64,000 nucleotides of DNA from the NCBI GenBank assembly GCA_903901875.1, contig CAIUSO010000166.1, forward strand, positions 1 through 64,000, given 5' to 3'. Every line of letters starts with the position of its first letter. The first letter of the stretch is position 1. Under the pieces are notes generated by a model. That model searched no databases. It was not told the DNA's origin and saw nothing but the letters and a program-made list of their open reading frames with translations. The position numbers were made by a program, and so were the translations under genes. Positions 56,246 to 64,000 of the stretch are shown piece by piece. Source of the DNA: an uncultured Geobacteraceae bacterium (GTDB lineage Bacteria; Desulfobacterota; Desulfuromonadia; Geobacterales; Pseudopelobacteraceae).

Positions 56246-56790
56246 GAACTCCGCGCCCGTCATATTTCGGTTTGTTCCTGCTGCTCTGTCTGTATGGAGT
56301 TTCCGTACTACCTGCTTATGCTGAGTCAGGGGAATATCAAGTTAAATCAGCAATGATCTATAATTTCACACTCTTCATGGATTGGCCAGAAGATGCTCTG
56401 CCTGCTTCAGCGACACAGATGACGGTTTGTGTTGCCGGAAAAGGACCACTGGTTGCGGTTGTGGATCATTTGCAGGAAAAAAAGGCAAAAGGTAAGACGA
56501 TCACCGTACGTAAGGTGACACCCACCGGTGGCTTAGCAGGTTGTCAGGTACTGGTTCTGGGAGATCTCGACAAGTCCACCACGAGCGGTTTGCTGGAGCG
56601 TAGTCGCACCAGTGCAATTCTCACGGTTGCCGAGAGTGCCGGTTTTGCCGGTTCTGGAGGTGTTGTCGGCTTTGTGCTGCTGGGGAGCAAAGTTCGCTTT
56701 GAAATAAACCCGGCAGCTGCCCAGCGGCACCGGATTAGAGTCAGCTCCCAATTGCTTAAACTTGCTCAGATCGTGCGTGATGAGCCATGA
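56233..56790 (+). CDS. YfiR-family (DUF4154) periplasmic protein
   Basis: 185 residues. A signal peptide (FGLFLLLCLYGVSVLPAYA) is followed by the YfiR fold (YQVKSAMIYNFTLFMDWPEDAL, CVAGKGPLVAVVDHLQ, ILTVAESAGFAGSGGVVGFVLLGSKVRFEINPAAA). In Pseudomonas YfiR inhibits the diguanylate cyclase YfiN in the periplasm. Here the next gene encodes a membrane GGDEF-EAL protein, so the same logic is likely. GTG 56233 is chosen as start, inside the TonB gene end. ATGA overlap joins it to the next gene. Confidence 0.9.
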   Translation: MEILRTPRPSYFGLFLLLCLYGVSVLPAYAESGEYQVKSAMIYNFTLFMDWPEDALPASATQMTVCVAGKGPLVAVVDHLQEKKAKGKTITVRKVTPTGGLAGCQVLVLGDLDKSTTSGLLERSRTSAILTVAESAGFAGSGGVVGFVLLGSKVRFEINPAAAQRHRIRVSSQLLKLAQIVRDEP

Positions 56791-58868
56791 AACGCTTCGT
56801 CAAAGCATATCTGATTAACAGCTCCATCAGACGTAAGCTGACGTCCCTTATCATGCTTACCTGTGGTGTGGTTCTTCTGTCAACGACCGTGGTGTTTACC
56901 GTGAAGGAAGCAGTTTCACTGATCGGCGAACAGAATAGAAATCTAACTTCGCTGGCAGACATTCTCAGTAAAAACGTAACGTCGGCTATTATTTTTAATG
57001 ACCCCCAATCGGCACTGGAGACCATGAATTCACTGTCTGTCAAAACTGATATTTTGGCAGCATACATCCTTAATAACGATGCAACTATCTTCAGCAGCTA
57101 CATTGCCCGGGGAGCAAAACCAGCATCCCTGCCATTACCACAACTTCTTTCGAGTGCGACTCCCAATGCGACACAGAATGTTGTTATGCACATCAGCTTA
57201 CTATGGCAAGGGTCTGACCAGGTTAATCTGACCAGGCCGATCATACTGGATGGCAAAACAGTTGGCACGGTGGGCCTGATTGCGGATATGAGTAAATTAC
57301 GCACTCACTTGTTAAGTACCGTGCTGGTTACACTCATTATTCTGTGTCTCGCTGCAATTGCCACGTACTTTTTATCTCTCCGTCTGCAGGAAATCATTTC
57401 GGAACCGATCCTTAACTTGTCCGATGCAATGCGCCGGGTTTCCGAATCCAAGGATTTTTCCCTGAGAGTGGTAAAACCGGGGAATGATGAGATAGGAAGC
57501 CTCTACGATGGATTTAATGAGATGCTCCATGAGATAGAAGAACGCAACCTGGTATTACAACAGCGGCAGGAACATCTGCAGGAACTGGCGCATTTTGATG
57601 TATTAACCCGTCTGCCAAACAGGGTACTCTTCCGTGACCGTCTGCAACAGGCGATGAATCTGGCGGTACGTAAAGATCAACAAATAGCCGTATTGTTCCT
57701 TGACCTTGATCGTTTCAAGGACATTAACGACACCCTGGGGCACAGTATAGGTGACATGCTGTTGCAACAGGTGGCCAATAGAATGGGACTGGTGATGCGA
57801 GACTGTGACACCGTGGCCAGATTGGGCGGAGACGAATTTACTATCTTCATTCAGGACATCAAGTCTGCTGAAAACGCCTGTATGGTGGCACAGAAGCTGC
57901 TGGACCTGTTTGAAATCCCCTATTGCCTGGATGGACAGCAGGTCTATATAAGTAACAGCATTGGTATTACTCTCTTTCCTGCGGATAGTGGCAACATCGA
58001 TGAACTGCTGATGAATGCCGATATTGCCATGTATCGTGCCAAAGCCGATGGCAAAAACACCTATCGCCTTTATAATTCGGAAATGAGCCAACAGGGTACC
58101 GATCGGGTTGCACTGCAAAGCGATCTACGCTCCGCTGTTGACCAGAAACAGTTGCGCTTGCTGTATCAGCCAAAGTTCGACACCCTCTCCGGCAGAATTA
58201 TCGGTGTGGAAGCACTGATCCGGTGGCAGCACCCTGAACGCGGGCTAATCCCACCGGACCTTTTCATCCCGTTGGCGGAGGAGTCCGGCAGCATTTTTGC
58301 CATAACCGAATGGGTGCTTAACACTGCGTGCCTTCAGGCGAAGTTCTGGCACGATGCCGGATATATCGGCATAACGATGGCGGTAAACATTTCAGCCGTC
58401 AGCCTGAAGCGTAAAAACGTAGTCGCAATGGTACAGCAGGCCCTTATCAATACCGGCCTGCCACCGGGCCTGTTGGAGCTGGAACTAACTGAATCGATGC
58501 TGATCGAGAACAATCTGATGGCTGAAGAAACCCTGCGGGTGCTGAAGGATCTGGGGATTAGCATCGCTATTGATGACTTTGGCACCGGGTACTCATCACT
58601 TTCCTATCTGCACCGTTTCCCCATTGATTCCCTGAAAATTGACCGTTCCTTTGTCTGGAATATGAACCGAACCAGCAATGATCTTGCCATTGTTGTGGCC
58701 ATTATTGCAATGGCACACAGTCTGAAGCTGCAGGTAATTGCCGAAGGAGTTGAAACAGAAGAACAACTCGAAACATTGAAAACATGTGGTTGTGAGATTA
58801 TCCAGGGGTATCTTCTCAGCAAGCCCGTCGGTGCTGAGGAATTAAACGCTTTATTAAAGATGGGGTAA
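56787..58868 (+). CDS. Membrane GGDEF-EAL protein (YfiN-like sensor)
   Basis: 693 residues. An N-terminal helix, a CHASE8-like periplasmic region (LADILSKNVTSAIIFNDPQSALETMNSL), a second helix (VLVTLIILCLAAIATYFLSL) and HAMP lead to a GGDEF domain (347-351 intact) and an EAL domain (E475-A476-L477, with DDFGTGYSSLSYL). Both catalytic motifs are intact, so it may make and break c-di-GMP. The periplasmic part resembles YfiN and would be the YfiR target. TonB receptor, YfiR and this enzyme form an operon that could couple outer-membrane ligand uptake to c-di-GMP. Confidence 0.93.
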   Translation: MKRFVKAYLINSSIRRKLTSLIMLTCGVVLLSTTVVFTVKEAVSLIGEQNRNLTSLADILSKNVTSAIIFNDPQSALETMNSLSVKTDILAAYILNNDATIFSSYIARGAKPASLPLPQLLSSATPNATQNVVMHISLLWQGSDQVNLTRPIILDGKTVGTVGLIADMSKLRTHLLSTVLVTLIILCLAAIATYFLSLRLQEIISEPILNLSDAMRRVSESKDFSLRVVKPGNDEIGSLYDGFNEMLHEIEERNLVLQQRQEHLQELAHFDVLTRLPNRVLFRDRLQQAMNLAVRKDQQIAVLFLDLDRFKDINDTLGHSIGDMLLQQVANRMGLVMRDCDTVARLGGDEFTIFIQDIKSAENACMVAQKLLDLFEIPYCLDGQQVYISNSIGITLFPADSGNIDELLMNADIAMYRAKADGKNTYRLYNSEMSQQGTDRVALQSDLRSAVDQKQLRLLYQPKFDTLSGRIIGVEALIRWQHPERGLIPPDLFIPLAEESGSIFAITEWVLNTACLQAKFWHDAGYIGITMAVNISAVSLKRKNVVAMVQQALINTGLPPGLLELELTESMLIENNLMAEETLRVLKDLGISIAIDDFGTGYSSLSYLHRFPIDSLKIDRSFVWNMNRTSNDLAIVVAIIAMAHSLKLQVIAEGVETEEQLETLKTCGCEIIQGYLLSKPVGAEELNALLKMG

Positions 58869-58870
58869 TC

Positions 58871-59068
58871 ATGGAGTTAATCAATTGCAGCGAGCCGCTG
58901 CGCATCGGCGTGAAACAGTTCGATGAGGAACATTGCCATCACCTCATCGGCCACCTGACCATCAAGGTCATGGACCACCTATCCTTTGGAACGGGAATCC
59001 AGACATCCCGTACCTGCAATTGCCTCCCGAATCGCTTCTCCGTTACTCCCCACCCCCCCTGTCCATAG
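58871..59068 (+). pseudogene. Truncated bacteriohemerythrin relic
   Basis: The first ~27 residues (MELINCSEPLRIGVKQFDEEH) match the start of bacteriohemerythrins, including the Glu/His of the FDEEH motif. After about residue 28 the frame no longer resembles hemerythrin and the remaining diiron His/Glu/Asp ligands are missing. A large internal deletion or frameshift is likely. It begins 2 bp after the GGDEF-EAL gene, so it was probably part of that operon. Confidence 0.6.
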
Positions 59069-59082
59069 GTCTTACCATGACC

Positions 59083-59114
59083 GTCATATATGGCATCTTC
59101 GTAAAATATGATGG
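59083..59114. promoter_or_regulatory. Sigma-54 enhancer upstream of scpB
   Basis: CCGTCATATATGG (59081-59093) and TAAAATATG (59102-59110) have the spacing of the other sites. The element ends 88 bp upstream of the -24 box at 59202. Confidence 0.65.
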
Positions 59115-59201
59115 ATGCTACCAATGGCTTAACCTCTTTTTGTACCTTTAGACTCTCCATTCAAACAGGCCGTTACACCAAACAGCTCCGAATATCCGTA
59201 T

Positions 59202-59217
59202 TGGCACGTATGTTGCG
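59202..59217 (+). promoter_or_regulatory. Sigma-54 promoter of the scpB operon
   Basis: TGGCACGTATGTTGCG is a full consensus -24/-12 element. It lies 44 bp before the scpB start codon. Confidence 0.88.
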
Positions 59218-59260
59218 AACTGCCACCTCATTAATCAGTAAACCAAAGAGAGGTGCCCCC

Positions 59261-60040
59261 ATGTCATTTGTACTCACGCAACTTAGCAATGATATCGGCA
59301 CGATCATCATGAATAACCCTGAACGGCTTAATGTGCTGAACAGTGCTATGGTCGATGACATACTTACGGCGTTCGCACTGCTCGAAAGTGGGGGAGCACG
59401 GGTAATCATTATCCGTTCGAGTGCGGGGGCTAAAGTGTGGTCCGCTGGCCATGATATCAATGAACTGCCCATAGCCGACCGTGACCCCCTGCCGTATGAT
59501 GATCCGCTGGTGACTATTCTCCGCACGATTCAGGCTTCAACTTTACCGGTTATTGCCATGATAGAGGGCTCCGTATGGGGAGGTGCCTGCGATCTGGCTC
59601 TGTCGTGTGACATCCTTATCGGCTCACCACATGCCTCTCTGGCCATGACTCCTGCTAAAATCAGCGTACCGTACAACGCTACCGGCATTCTCCATTTCAT
59701 CGGCATTATGGGAGTCAACATTGCGAAGGAGATGTTTTTTTCGGCGCAGCCGCTTACGGCAGAGCGGGCGCAAAAGCTTGGGATACTGAATCATCTGGTA
59801 CCGCTTGATGAACTGGAATCGTTTACCTTAGAGTTGGCCGGTTGCATAGCGATAAACAGTCCTCTGAGCATCAGAGTTGTCAAGGAGCAGATCCGTCTGC
59901 TGGCCAATGCCCATCCATTGAGTCCGCAAACGTTTGAACGTGTCCAGGGACTGCGACGACTGGTGTATCACAGCGATGATTACGCCGAGGGGATTCGGGC
60001 ATTTAAAGAAAAACGCCCCCCGATTTTCAATGGTTCGTAG
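59261..60040 (+). CDS. scpB: Methylmalonyl-CoA decarboxylase (ScpB/YgfG-like crotonase)
   Basis: 259 residues, the length of E. coli ScpB. It shares ScpB marks: VWSAGHDINELP, DPLPYDDPLVTILRTIQ, EGSVWGGACDLALSCD (oxyanion hole), SVPYNATGI (Tyr) and ERVQGLRRLVYHSDDYAEG. It decarboxylates methylmalonyl-CoA to propionyl-CoA without biotin or Na+. ATG 59261 has GAGAGG 8 bases upstream. The frame to 59108 would cover the sigma-54 promoter. It is the first gene of an operon with an acyl-CoA reductase-type aldehyde dehydrogenase, a USP and a P-type ATPase. Confidence 0.92.
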   Translation: MSFVLTQLSNDIGTIIMNNPERLNVLNSAMVDDILTAFALLESGGARVIIIRSSAGAKVWSAGHDINELPIADRDPLPYDDPLVTILRTIQASTLPVIAMIEGSVWGGACDLALSCDILIGSPHASLAMTPAKISVPYNATGILHFIGIMGVNIAKEMFFSAQPLTAERAQKLGILNHLVPLDELESFTLELAGCIAINSPLSIRVVKEQIRLLANAHPLSPQTFERVQGLRRLVYHSDDYAEGIRAFKEKRPPIFNGS

Positions 60041-60089
60041 AAAGCGCACTGTATATGGCCAACGTGAAATACATTTTATAGGAGATACC

Positions 60090-61442
60090 ATGAAGATCCA
60101 GGGAGTGAGTAACGAACACGTATTTTTCCCCACGGTGGAGGCCGCAGTTAATGCTGCAACTCAGTCACAGGCTGTTTTCCAAGGATTAGGCCTTGATGTG
60201 CGTCGGGCTGTTATCAAGGCACTTCGTACTGAAGCGATGGCTCACGCGGAACGTTGGGGGCGGATGGCTGTGGCGGAAACGTCCATTGGCAGGGCTGAGG
60301 ATAAAACAGCAAAAAATATCATTTGCGCCACTCGGACACCGGGTGTTGAGGATCTGCAAACCCACGCCTATAGCGGCGATAAAGGGCTCACCATTGTCGA
60401 ATATGCCCCGTTCGGTGTTGTGGCGGCGGTTACTCCTTCAAACAACCCGGCGGCAACCGTGATCTCTAACGCTATTTCCATACTTGCCGCCGGTAATTCG
60501 GTGGTATTTGCTCCCCATCCGGCCGCTGCCGAAGTCAGTCGGGATGCGATGGCGGTCCTGGCCGCCGCTGCGGTTTCCGCCGGAGCTCCTCCTGGGTTAA
60601 TTACCACCGTGTTTCCCGCCACACAGGAGACCAGCAGGGCTCTGTTGGCCCACCCTGGAGTTCATCTTAATCTGGTGACCGGCGGGCCGGCAATTGTGAA
60701 AGTTGCCATGAATATTGGCAAAAGCTGTAAAACCATTGCGGCCGGTCCGGGCAATCCGCCGGTTGTGGTTGATGAAACGGCCATATTTCCCGTGTGTGTA
60801 CAAGATATCATCTTTGGTGCCAGCTTTGACAATAACCTGCTCTGTATCGCTGAGAAAGAAATAATTGTCGTTGAGGCAGCCAGGGAACGGTTTCTGGAAG
60901 CTATGCGCGGCGATACGCGTGCCTTTGAGTTATCTCCCTCACAGATGGAAGCATTGACGGCCCTCGTCATTATTAAAGGAGCAGAGGGAGCAGAGATGTC
61001 CATGAATCGTGATTTTGTTGGTCGCGATGCTTCATGTATCGCCAAAGGGATTAATCTCGATATTCCCTCCGATATCCGACTGCTGTGGGGTGTGGTGCCC
61101 AATGACCATCCACTCATCTTCATAGAGCAGCTGATGCCGCTCCTGCCGGTGACCTTTACGGCTGATGTGGAGGCCGCCATTGAGCTGGCGTGGCGGGCAG
61201 AGGGGGGCAACCATCATTCCGCCGCAATGTACTCGACAGATATCAGGAATCTTTCCCACATGGGTCGCCGAATGCAATGTTCCATTTATGTTAATAACGC
61301 ATCAACGCTCTATGGGCTCGGCATGGGTGAAGGGTATGCCTCTATGTCGATCGGCACTCCAACCGGTGACGGAATCACCAAAACATCTCATTTTGTCAGG
61401 CCTCTCCAGTGCAGTGTGGTCGGCTATTTCAGCATGGCGTAA
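60090..61442 (+). CDS. CoA-acylating aldehyde dehydrogenase (EutE/PduP-like)
   Basis: 450 residues. It interconverts acyl-CoA and aldehyde with NAD(H). The nucleophile is C252 in FDNNLLCIAEKE, and the family blocks PFGVVAAVTPSNNP, GPGNPPVVVDE and PTGDGITKTSHFVR are present. No N-terminal encapsulation peptide is seen, so it is probably cytosolic. AGGAG lies 6 bases before ATG 60090. With scpB upstream it could reduce propionyl-CoA to propanal (inference); acetyl-CoA is an equally possible substrate. No alcohol dehydrogenase gene is adjacent. Confidence 0.9.
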   Translation: MKIQGVSNEHVFFPTVEAAVNAATQSQAVFQGLGLDVRRAVIKALRTEAMAHAERWGRMAVAETSIGRAEDKTAKNIICATRTPGVEDLQTHAYSGDKGLTIVEYAPFGVVAAVTPSNNPAATVISNAISILAAGNSVVFAPHPAAAEVSRDAMAVLAAAAVSAGAPPGLITTVFPATQETSRALLAHPGVHLNLVTGGPAIVKVAMNIGKSCKTIAAGPGNPPVVVDETAIFPVCVQDIIFGASFDNNLLCIAEKEIIVVEAARERFLEAMRGDTRAFELSPSQMEALTALVIIKGAEGAEMSMNRDFVGRDASCIAKGINLDIPSDIRLLWGVVPNDHPLIFIEQLMPLLPVTFTADVEAAIELAWRAEGGNHHSAAMYSTDIRNLSHMGRRMQCSIYVNNASTLYGLGMGEGYASMSIGTPTGDGITKTSHFVRPLQCSVVGYFSMA

Positions 61443-61466
61443 TTATAAGATCGGGATTGAACAATC

Positions 61467-62270
61467 ATGAACTATCACACCATAGTAACTGTTGTAAATG
61501 AGCACACCACATCCATTGTGACCGCTCGCTATGCCATCTCGCTCGCATTGGCGTGTAACGCTGAACTTATTCTCTATAGTGCCCATGGGGCGGGAGAAAA
61601 CGAAGTCCTGCTTCGCCGGGCCAGTCACCATAGGGAATATCTGAATACACTTGCAACCGGCCACGGCATTTCCGTAACGCACATTGTCAATATCGGCAGT
61701 CTGCACAAACAGTTACCGAGACTGGTGCAGGAAAAACATGTTGATTGTGTCTTTTATCATATGGCTCCAGGTGAACAGTATGGAAATAACCTGCCGCGGA
61801 AAACCGTCCATCATCTGTTGCGGTGTGTGAAATGTGATCTGGTGGTCATGCGGGTTACCGACATGGGCGAACCGCACCCCGGTCATATACTGGTGCCGCT
61901 TGGAGATAGGACTAATAGTTCGAAGTACCATCTGATGTTTGTCGCAGGATTAGCCCAAGCGTATGCTGCGGAGGTGGTGCTCTTTCATATAGCTACCCGA
62001 CAACGGGATAAAGAAATGCCAAAGTGTGTCACCCTCTTTAAGGAACAGCTGGAACAGAGAAATATTGCCGTACAGGAACGTCGTGGTGTGGGACGCATCG
62101 GTGAGGGGATCGGTATTGAAGCGGTCACCCGTCATCATGATTTAATCGTGCTGGGAGCAAGCAATCGAGGGATGTTTCGAAGAGTATTTTTTGGCAATCC
62201 TGCCGGCATGATCATGTGTAATCCCCCCTGTAACAGCATCCTGTTTCGGCCTCGCCTCGGACTCGTATGA
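61467..62270 (+). CDS. Universal stress protein, two USP domains
   Basis: 267 residues. Two UspA-like folds in tandem. The second is better conserved and ends with an ATP-binding-type loop (VLGASNRGMFRRVFFGNPAGMIM). The first is divergent (SLALACNAELILYSAHG). USPs support survival under stress and energy shortage. It overlaps the P-type ATPase gene at ATGA and may regulate it (inference), since USP domains are often linked to cation transporters. Confidence 0.87.
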   Translation: MNYHTIVTVVNEHTTSIVTARYAISLALACNAELILYSAHGAGENEVLLRRASHHREYLNTLATGHGISVTHIVNIGSLHKQLPRLVQEKHVDCVFYHMAPGEQYGNNLPRKTVHHLLRCVKCDLVVMRVTDMGEPHPGHILVPLGDRTNSSKYHLMFVAGLAQAYAAEVVLFHIATRQRDKEMPKCVTLFKEQLEQRNIAVQERRGVGRIGEGIGIEAVTRHHDLIVLGASNRGMFRRVFFGNPAGMIMCNPPCNSILFRPRLGLV

Positions 62271-64000
62271 ACATCCAGTCACTTGCCCATGCTGAAGTGT
62301 ATTCCACGTTGTTGAGTTCTCCCGCGGGACTTCTGGCCACGGAGGCAATACGACGTCGTGGTGAATACGGCCTGAATGAGATTCATGAAGAGCGGGGTCG
62401 GCCTATGATCATGCGCCTGCTCTCCCAATTTACTCATTTTCTGGCCTTACTGCTCTGGTTTGCCGCTATCCTCTGCTTCCTGTCTGAATATCTCCATCCG
62501 GGAGAAGGGTTGTTCCGTCTTGGCTGTGCGATTCTGGCGGTCATTGGTATTAACGCTCTTTTTACCTTTGTTCAGGAGTACCGTACCGAAAAGGCAATTC
62601 AAGAGTTGCGCAAAATGCTTCCCTTTCGGGTTGCCCTGATCAGAGGGGGGGATGAGATTGAATGTCAGGCCGAGGAGATTGTGCCGGGAGATCTGGTACT
62701 GCTCCGTGAAGGAGATAAAATCCCTGCCGATGCACGGATCGTAGAATCAAACAAGCTGACCGTCAATAATTCTCTCTTGACCGGTGAATCGGATTCCCGG
62801 CTGCTTATCGAGACACCCTGTGAAGGAGAATTAATCGACAGTACGAATCTGGTCTTTGCCGGTACGTTTGTGGTGAGTGGCAGCGGTAAGGCGGTTGTCT
62901 ATGCAACAGGTATGGCGACTGAATTTGGCAAGATAGCCCGGATAACCGGCAACGTGGTGGAGGAAGTGAGCCCTCTTCACCGAGAGATTACCAGGGTCAG
63001 TCGAATTGTGGCCCTGATGGCCGTCGCCTGCGGCGGCAGCTTCTTTATTATCGGTGGTTTGGTCGGCAGAAGTTTCTGGGATAATTTTCTCTTTGCCATC
63101 GGCGTCATAATTGCGACGGTACCGGAGGGGTTACTACCAACCGTTACGCTATCACTTGCCATGGGAAGTAAGCGGATGGCAAAACGAAACGCCCTGGTGA
63201 AAAGTCTCAACGCCGTAGAAGCACTTGGATCAATTGATCTGATCTGTACCGATAAGACCGGCACCCTTACCCAGAATCAGATGACAGTGAGTAAAGTCTG
63301 GAGCCCCGCTGAACCAACCTTGGCCTGTATGGTTGCCCGACTCTGCAATAACGTATCCGAGACCCCGGAAGGGGGACTGAAAGGTGATTCAACCGAAACG
63401 GCACTGTATAGTTATGCGCTAACGCAAGGAGTGGTGGAGGGTGACCGGCTCAGTGAAAATCCGTTTGATACCGATCGAAAACGTATGTCTACTGTCCACC
63501 GGGTTGATGGTACGGTCTATCAACTGGTTAAAGGGGCAGGGGAGGGTATCCTGCCACTTTGTAGTTCGCTCTGTGAAAAAGGGGGGACCACCGTACCGAT
63601 GGATGATGCCCATACCATTGATCTGCAACAACGACTCAAGGACTTAGCCTCGGAGGGACTTCGCGTGATCACCTTGGCGTACCGGAAGCTGGACGCTCCC
63701 CCTGTCGGAGAGATCCCAGAGGAGGGGCTGACTTTTGCCGGTTTTATGGGGTTGCTTGATCCACCCCGCCCCGGAGTACAGGAGGCTCTTGTAAACTGTC
63801 ACACCGCCGGTATCAGAGTCATCATGATTACGGGTGATGCCGGTCCGACGGCTGCGGCGATCGCACGAAACATCGGCCTGATTACCGGTGAACCGGTTAT
63901 TATTGAAGGGCGAGAATGTACCACCATGACTGACGAACAGTTGCGTGAAGAGTTGAAAAAGGAAAACCTGATCTTCGCGCGTATGTCGCCGCAGAACAAG
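62267..64000 (+). CDS. P2-type cation ATPase, 3' end outside window
   Basis: 578 codons seen. Cation-ATPase N-terminus (AEVYSTLLSSPAGLLATEAIRRR), helices 1-2 (FLALLLWFAAILCFL), the LLTGESDS actuator loop, the ion-binding helix IIATVPEGLLPTVTLSLAMG and the phosphorylation site D329 in ICTDKTGTLTQNQM are present, then the nucleotide-binding domain up to an MITGDAGPTAA hinge. The PEGLLPT motif is closer to Na+/K+ or H+-type P2 pumps than to heavy-metal pumps. The ion cannot be assigned from the part seen. It starts by ATGA overlap with the USP gene. Confidence 0.92.
   Translation, partial: MNIQSLAHAEVYSTLLSSPAGLLATEAIRRRGEYGLNEIHEERGRPMIMRLLSQFTHFLALLLWFAAILCFLSEYLHPGEGLFRLGCAILAVIGINALFTFVQEYRTEKAIQELRKMLPFRVALIRGGDEIECQAEEIVPGDLVLLREGDKIPADARIVESNKLTVNNSLLTGESDSRLLIETPCEGELIDSTNLVFAGTFVVSGSGKAVVYATGMATEFGKIARITGNVVEEVSPLHREITRVSRIVALMAVACGGSFFIIGGLVGRSFWDNFLFAIGVIIATVPEGLLPTVTLSLAMGSKRMAKRNALVKSLNAVEALGSIDLICTDKTGTLTQNQMTVSKVWSPAEPTLACMVARLCNNVSETPEGGLKGDSTETALYSYALTQGVVEGDRLSENPFDTDRKRMSTVHRVDGTVYQLVKGAGEGILPLCSSLCEKGGTTVPMDDAHTIDLQQRLKDLASEGLRVITLAYRKLDAPPVGEIPEEGLTFAGFMGLLDPPRPGVQEALVNCHTAGIRVIMITGDAGPTAAAIARNIGLITGEPVIIEGRECTTMTDEQLREELKKENLIFARMSPQNK

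Noticed and set aside
1-64000. CRISPR arrays, tRNA/rRNA genes, intact insertion sequences, c-di-GMP riboswitches
   Set aside because: Looked for by eye on both strands; no regular spacer-repeat array, tRNA clover motifs, transposase or riboswitch core was found.

Overview
Origin (inference). The gene content points to a Geobacter/Pelobacter-like member of the Desulfuromonadota. It includes many PAS/receiver hybrid kinases, an Mmd-type Na+ decarboxylase, an acetone-type operon, several sigma-54 promoters and a split chemosensory cluster. No rRNA or tRNA gene is visible, so I give no species. GC content looks intermediate.

Layout. 1-4.1 kb (minus strand): a truncated tandem-PAS protein, a receiver-DUF1003 fusion, YceI, a MITE-like repeat, a BON lipoprotein and a PAS/Fis-HTH regulator. 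4.5-17.8 kb: an MFS transporter on plus, convergent with a five-gene alpha-glucan/trehalose operon on minus (treZ, GH57, treY, malQ, treS-maltokinase). 18.1-24.6 kb: a small XRE protein on plus; then on minus an HxlR regulator, a damaged DUF2127 gene, an ackA-CoA transferase-thiolase-acetoacetate decarboxylase operon, and a DUF2959-like lipoprotein. 24.9-32.3 kb: two large hybrid kinases, the second ending in HD-GYP. 32.3-37.4 kb (minus): a methylmalonyl-CoA decarboxylase-type operon, a receiver relic, ccdAB and a small secreted protein. 37.9-45.7 kb (plus): REC-HD-GYP plus two hybrid kinases, then VIT-family protein, CheW and CheR-TPR. 45.7-47 kb: insertion-like debris, a PIN relic and a Phd/RelE toxin-antitoxin pair. 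47-53.3 kb (minus): CheW, MCP, hybrid CheA and a receiver-kinase. 53.4-64 kb (plus): TonB receptor, YfiR and GGDEF-EAL protein; then scpB, CoA-acylating aldehyde dehydrogenase, universal stress protein and a P-type ATPase that runs off the window.

Main discovery. Nine transcription units here start at good sigma-54 (-24/-12) promoters. Most have a related enhancer-like element about 90-120 bp upstream, made of two CATATGG-like boxes 16-20 bp apart. Two intergenic regions (4135-4393 and 42755-43012) are diverged copies of one bidirectional module. In each, a single central enhancer lies 98-101 bp from two divergent sigma-54 promoters. Together these suggest a coherent, apparently undescribed sigma-54 regulon. 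It links trehalose/glucan metabolism, envelope lipoproteins, chemosensory and c-di-GMP signalling, a VIT-type transporter, and methylmalonyl-CoA decarboxylation with acyl-CoA reduction. One member encodes a PAS protein with an enhancer-binding-protein-type Fis HTH but no AAA+ domain, which may modulate the same sites.
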